A DNA stretch of 64,000 nucleotides. Origin: Pacificispira sp965223125. GTDB taxonomy: Bacteria > Pseudomonadota > Alphaproteobacteria > UBA8366 > Aestuariispiraceae. Shown one piece after another: positions 61,319-64,000 of this stretch. The stretch's first letter is position 1; each line of letters starts with the position of its first letter. The notes beneath the pieces are model-generated. The model worked only from the letters and a program-made list of their open reading frames with translations, ran no database searches and was not told the DNA's origin. The translations under genes were made by a program, and so were the position numbers. The stretch covers positions 2,418,001 through 2,482,000 of the forward strand of contig OZ244984.1 of NCBI GenBank assembly GCA_965223125.1. Direction: 5' to 3'.

Positions 61319-62344
61319 TTATGGAATCAGGCCTGTCAGACGCTCAATCAGGGCCGGGTCGATGGCAACGCCCTCTTGCTCGATCCGTTGCCGGTTCGCC
61401 TTTCGGCGGTGTCCTGGTATCCGTGCGCCGGGCTGGTCGGAGATTGCGGCTACCAGCCGGTCGATGGACGCCCCGAAGGCATCACCGGAAAAGACCTTCG
61501 GATCGAAGGCGATGAAGCATTGGCCGGTATCAGGCGGCCCTCCGGCGCTACCGGAAAACGGGCTCGCGTCACGGCTCAGGACCGCACCGGCCAGACAGGA
61601 GGCAAGGACCTCCACGATCAGGCCGATCCCGAACCCCTTGTAGCCACCCGCTGGGGTCATCGTCCCTTTCAGGGCAGCGGCGGCATCCGTCGTCGGGTTG
61701 CCGTCGCCATCCAGTGCCCATCCCGGTTCCAGTGCTTCGCCGTTGCGGGACCGCAGTAGGATTTCCGATTTCGCGATCGTACTGGCCGACTGGTCGATCA
61801 GGATCGCAACGCCGCCCCTGCCGTCGGGAACGCCCAGGGCGACGGGGTTGGTACCGATCACGGGCTGGCTGCCGCCGACAGGCGCGATGGAGGCGGGGGC
61901 ATGGGTGAAACACAGACCCAGAAGGCCCGCCTCTGCGACTCGCTCCGCATGATGTCCCAGCACACCGCAATTATAGGAATGATGAAGCGTCAGTGCGGCC
62001 ATTCCGTGTGTCCGTGCGGCCTCGATCCAGTCAGACCAGCCCGCATCGATGGCGGGATGCGAAAAGCCGTTTCCTGCATCCACGCGGATTGAGGCATTGG
62101 CGGTTTGCCAGACCTTCGGGACAGCCTGTCCTGCGACCTTGCCGCACCGCAGATGTTCCGCATAGATCGGAATATACAGCAGGCCGTGGCTGCGGATTCC
62201 ATCGCGCTCGGCTCTGACGGTGGATCGGGCCACCGAAGCTGCGGCGTGCGGGCTTGCACCGGCGGCTTCCAGTACAGTCGTGGCTAAAGCGCCGACCTCG
62301 TCCAGACTCATCCGTGTCGCTATCATCTCTTTTCTTTCAGTCAT
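61319..62344 (-). CDS. Ldh-family NAD(P)-dependent oxidoreductase
   Basis: A 341-residue member of the malate/L-lactate dehydrogenase (Ldh_2) family, which also includes piperideine/pyrroline-2-carboxylate reductases and sulfolactate and ureidoglycolate dehydrogenases. Conserved stretches are ERDGIRSHGLLYIPIYAEHL, SYNCGVLGHHAERVAEAGL, TNPVALGVPDGRGG and TMTPAGGYKGFGIGLIVEVL. ATG 62344 overlaps the end of the DUF3726 gene by 8 bases, so translation is coupled; ATG 62326 is an alternative. The substrate is not deducible, but the adjacent betaine-type transporter makes an amino-acid betaine or cyclic imino acid plausible. Confidence 0.88.
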   Translation of the reverse strand: MTERKEMIATRMSLDEVGALATTVLEAAGASPHAAASVARSTVRAERDGIRSHGLLYIPIYAEHLRCGKVAGQAVPKVWQTANASIRVDAGNGFSHPAIDAGWSDWIEAARTHGMAALTLHHSYNCGVLGHHAERVAEAGLLGLCFTHAPASIAPVGGSQPVIGTNPVALGVPDGRGGVAILIDQSASTIAKSEILLRSRNGEALEPGWALDGDGNPTTDAAAALKGTMTPAGGYKGFGIGLIVEVLASCLAGAVLSRDASPFSGSAGGPPDTGQCFIAFDPKVFSGDAFGASIDRLVAAISDQPGARIPGHRRKANRQRIEQEGVAIDPALIERLTGLIP

Positions 62345-62954
62345 TGTCCGACAGTCCAGCCCCGGCACCGGAATGGCGGGATTGGTCGCTGGCGGGTACA
62401 TAGGTGCGGGCAGCAAGGTCCGTCAGGGAGCCCCAGACCCGGTCAGGGACGTAGGCCCTGGCCGGTATGGGTAACAGCTCAGTATTACCCGCATCGTCTT
62501 GGGAAAAAGTGATGTCACACCCGATCCCGCGTTCAAGCACCCTCTTCAGGGTCAGGCCCTGTCGGGTGACATCGGCTGTTCCACCATCGGCAAAGGAGAA
62601 ATGAAACCGGCATCGATCCCGTGCTGCGATAATACCAGCAAGTCCCATCATCAATAGGGGCGCATCCAGACCGTTTGGACAGGGGATGTTGGCCTGTACA
62701 GTTGCCAGTGCGAGATCAAGGAGGGCCGCGCCATCGCGGGCAACTTGCATCGGCGCATTGTCAATGTTTGCCGCCATAGTCGCCTCTGTCAGAGAGGCGG
62801 AGAGGCCCTCCAGAACGGCACTGGCTCCGTCGATATCGTGCAGGATCAGCCAGAGACCCGCTGCGGTGCAGTCTTCTGCCTGCCCCATATGCAGCCCGGC
62901 CCCGGTGGCGGCCTTCAGCAGCAAACCCTGCGTCTCACCAAGTGATCGCATCAT
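62337..62954 (-). CDS. DUF3726 family protein
   Basis: A 205-residue protein starting at the first of two adjacent ATGs; the ATGA overlaps the stop of the upstream gene. The N-terminal SLGETQGLLLKAATGAGLHM then GQAEDCTAAGLWL fits the DUF3726 family. Function is unknown to me. It is tightly coupled to genes on both sides, so it probably acts with the Ldh-family enzyme and the unknown upstream protein. Confidence 0.75.
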   Translation of the reverse strand: MMRSLGETQGLLLKAATGAGLHMGQAEDCTAAGLWLILHDIDGASAVLEGLSASLTEATMAANIDNAPMQVARDGAALLDLALATVQANIPCPNGLDAPLLMMGLAGIIAARDRCRFHFSFADGGTADVTRQGLTLKRVLERGIGCDITFSQDDAGNTELLPIPARAYVPDRVWGSLTDLAARTYVPASDQSRHSGAGAGLSDND

Positions 62955-64000
62955 TGCGGCAGGTCCAGAACTGGCAGCCACCAGTCGTCGATATCCTTGG
63001 TACTGTCGTGCAGATCCCCGGCCAGTGGGGCACCCTGATACAGCGTGATGCGTGTCCACCGGTCGGATTTCGGGTCGAATTTTGCTGCCCCGAAGAAGGC
63101 AAGTTTGCAGCGCAGCATGTCTATCGGCAGGCAGGTCGATGCGGTCAGGTTGTCGCGTATTTCCGAATAGGGATGCCGGGCACAGGTTTGCACCCGGCGG
63201 ACGATATACCGGTGTTCGGGATGGGCGAGCAGGAATTCGGCAACACTCTGATCCGATGGAGTCTTGCTCAAATTCCGGTTCAGGGCCTGGATGCGGCGGG
63301 CGATGTCGAGGGGAAGCTCCAGTTCCGACCCCGGTTCGGCATATCGGTCACCCAGGCGCGGTTCCAGTTTTTCTTCAGAGACATACCAGAATTGCTGAGT
63401 TGCGGAGGGCTCGTGAAAATCGATGTCGAGGGCCCAGGCGAAATCCATCCGCATGCCTTCGCGCAGTGTTCCGATATGCATCGCCGGATCGAGTTTGGGG
63501 ACGGTGTCGCTGGCCATGCAGTCTGCCAGACCGTCGATCAGATCGCCATGAGGCTCCAGCACCAGGGCGGCGGCAAGCTCCTGGCAGTCTTCGCCCCATT
63601 GTCCTGACAGATGGAACAATCGATCCCAGGGATAGGCTGTTTTGGTGATCCAGTCCGGTGTCATCACATCGGTCAGCGCCTGCCAGTCCTGCCGCAGTCG
63701 GGCGATGCGGTCGGCATGGACTGGGTCCGGGACGGACCATTGTTCGAGATACCGCGCCGCCCGGGAGGCCAGTTTAAGCATGCGCGTCTGGCTCTCGGGT
63801 GATGCATGCTCAATGGCACGAATGCGGGCCAGTGCTGTTTCCCGCACCAGAATCCAGTTGTTGAGCAGGATCGGATGGCTCACTAGGAAAGGGGCCATAC
63901 CCAGGCCAGTGGAATTGCCGATGCCCAGCGCTCGGCGGATGCCAGGGGCCAGTTTTACCGCCCGTTCCGGAGCGCGGCGTGCCGCGATATGCTCCACCAG
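62951..64000 (-). CDS. Unrecognised protein, 5' end beyond window
   Basis: The frame is open to the right edge of the window, so at least 348 C-terminal residues are present and the N-terminus is missing. It has no TM segment or signal visible. Features include APFLVSHPILLNNWILVRE, a DPVHADRIARLRQDWQALTD helix, DWITKTAYPWDRLFHLSGQW, and a C-terminal half with CARHPYSEIRDNLTASTCLP. I cannot assign a family. Its stop overlaps the DUF3726 start (ATGA), placing it in an operon with DUF3726 and the Ldh-family gene. Confidence 0.75.
   Translation of the reverse strand: MVEHIAARRAPERAVKLAPGIRRALGIGNSTGLGMAPFLVSHPILLNNWILVRETALARIRAIEHASPESQTRMLKLASRAARYLEQWSVPDPVHADRIARLRQDWQALTDVMTPDWITKTAYPWDRLFHLSGQWGEDCQELAAALVLEPHGDLIDGLADCMASDTVPKLDPAMHIGTLREGMRMDFAWALDIDFHEPSATQQFWYVSEEKLEPRLGDRYAEPGSELELPLDIARRIQALNRNLSKTPSDQSVAEFLLAHPEHRYIVRRVQTCARHPYSEIRDNLTASTCLPIDMLRCKLAFFGAAKFDPKSDRWTRITLYQGAPLAGDLHDSTKDIDDWWLPVLDLPQ

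Overview
The window is GC-rich chromosomal DNA from an alphaproteobacterium, most likely a Rhodospirillales-type marine or soil heterotroph. I infer this from conserved gene neighbourhoods rather than a marker gene: hisBHAFE, prs-rplY-pth-ychF, the fsa/DUF484/xerC block divergent from priA, gpmI-envC-ctpA-yibQ-rppH, a DUF2336 protein, a phasin, and an RHH_4-type ribbon-helix-helix protein. I found no rRNA, tRNA, CRISPR array, complete insertion sequence or prophage.

Layout. 1-7.8 kb: the 3' part of a giant VCBS/LamG repeat protein, then a three-part membrane protein with a periplasmic binding-protein module and an MscS channel. 8.0-11.6 kb: histidine biosynthesis genes and a HIT protein. 11.6-19.1 kb (minus strand): YHS protein, ychF, pth, rplY, prs, xerC, a DUF559 endonuclease-like gene embedded in GC-rich inverted repeats, DUF484 and fsa. 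19.2-27 kb: priA, pgsA, and a molybdopterin cluster (mobB, moeA, moaD, moaE) interrupted by a class III adenylate cyclase. 27.6-34 kb: glycolytic gpmI and a cell-envelope cluster (envC, ctpA, yibQ) plus rppH. 34-39.5 kb: an orphan APS reductase, a SprA-like metalloprotease-domain protein, a decayed two-component system, and pheS-rplT-rpmI without pheT or infC. 39.5-43.5 kb: a PAS-GGDEF diguanylate cyclase, a DUF2336 protein, and a crystallin-like/metzincin-like protein. 43.6-49.4 kb: pyruvate carboxylase, CsaA-like protein, phasin with candidate PhaR operators, RHH protein, alpha/beta hydrolase. 49.5-52.5 kb: a chemotaxis island with a CheW-truncated globin fusion facing a split Aer-like receptor (separate PAS protein and MCP). 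52.8-57.7 kb: acetyl-CoA synthetase, then an accessory stretch with two families of short direct repeats, a protein built of 14-residue repeats, a truncated antitoxin-like gene, and a sensor histidine kinase. 57.9-64 kb: a ProV/ProW/ProX betaine-type transporter next to an Ldh-family oxidoreductase, a DUF3726 protein and an unrecognised protein that runs off the window.

The strongest candidates for undescribed biology are (1) the CheW-globin fusion beside a split Aer-type receptor, which suggests a two-input redox/gas-sensing taxis module; (2) the binding-protein/Cys-loop-like/MscS fusion, which suggests a ligand-gated mechanosensitive-type channel; and (3) the DUF559 gene nested in long inverted repeats between two genes that are normally adjacent. 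Metabolically, the phasin, acs and pyc point to polyhydroxyalkanoate and acetate metabolism, and the Moco genes to molybdoenzymes encoded elsewhere.
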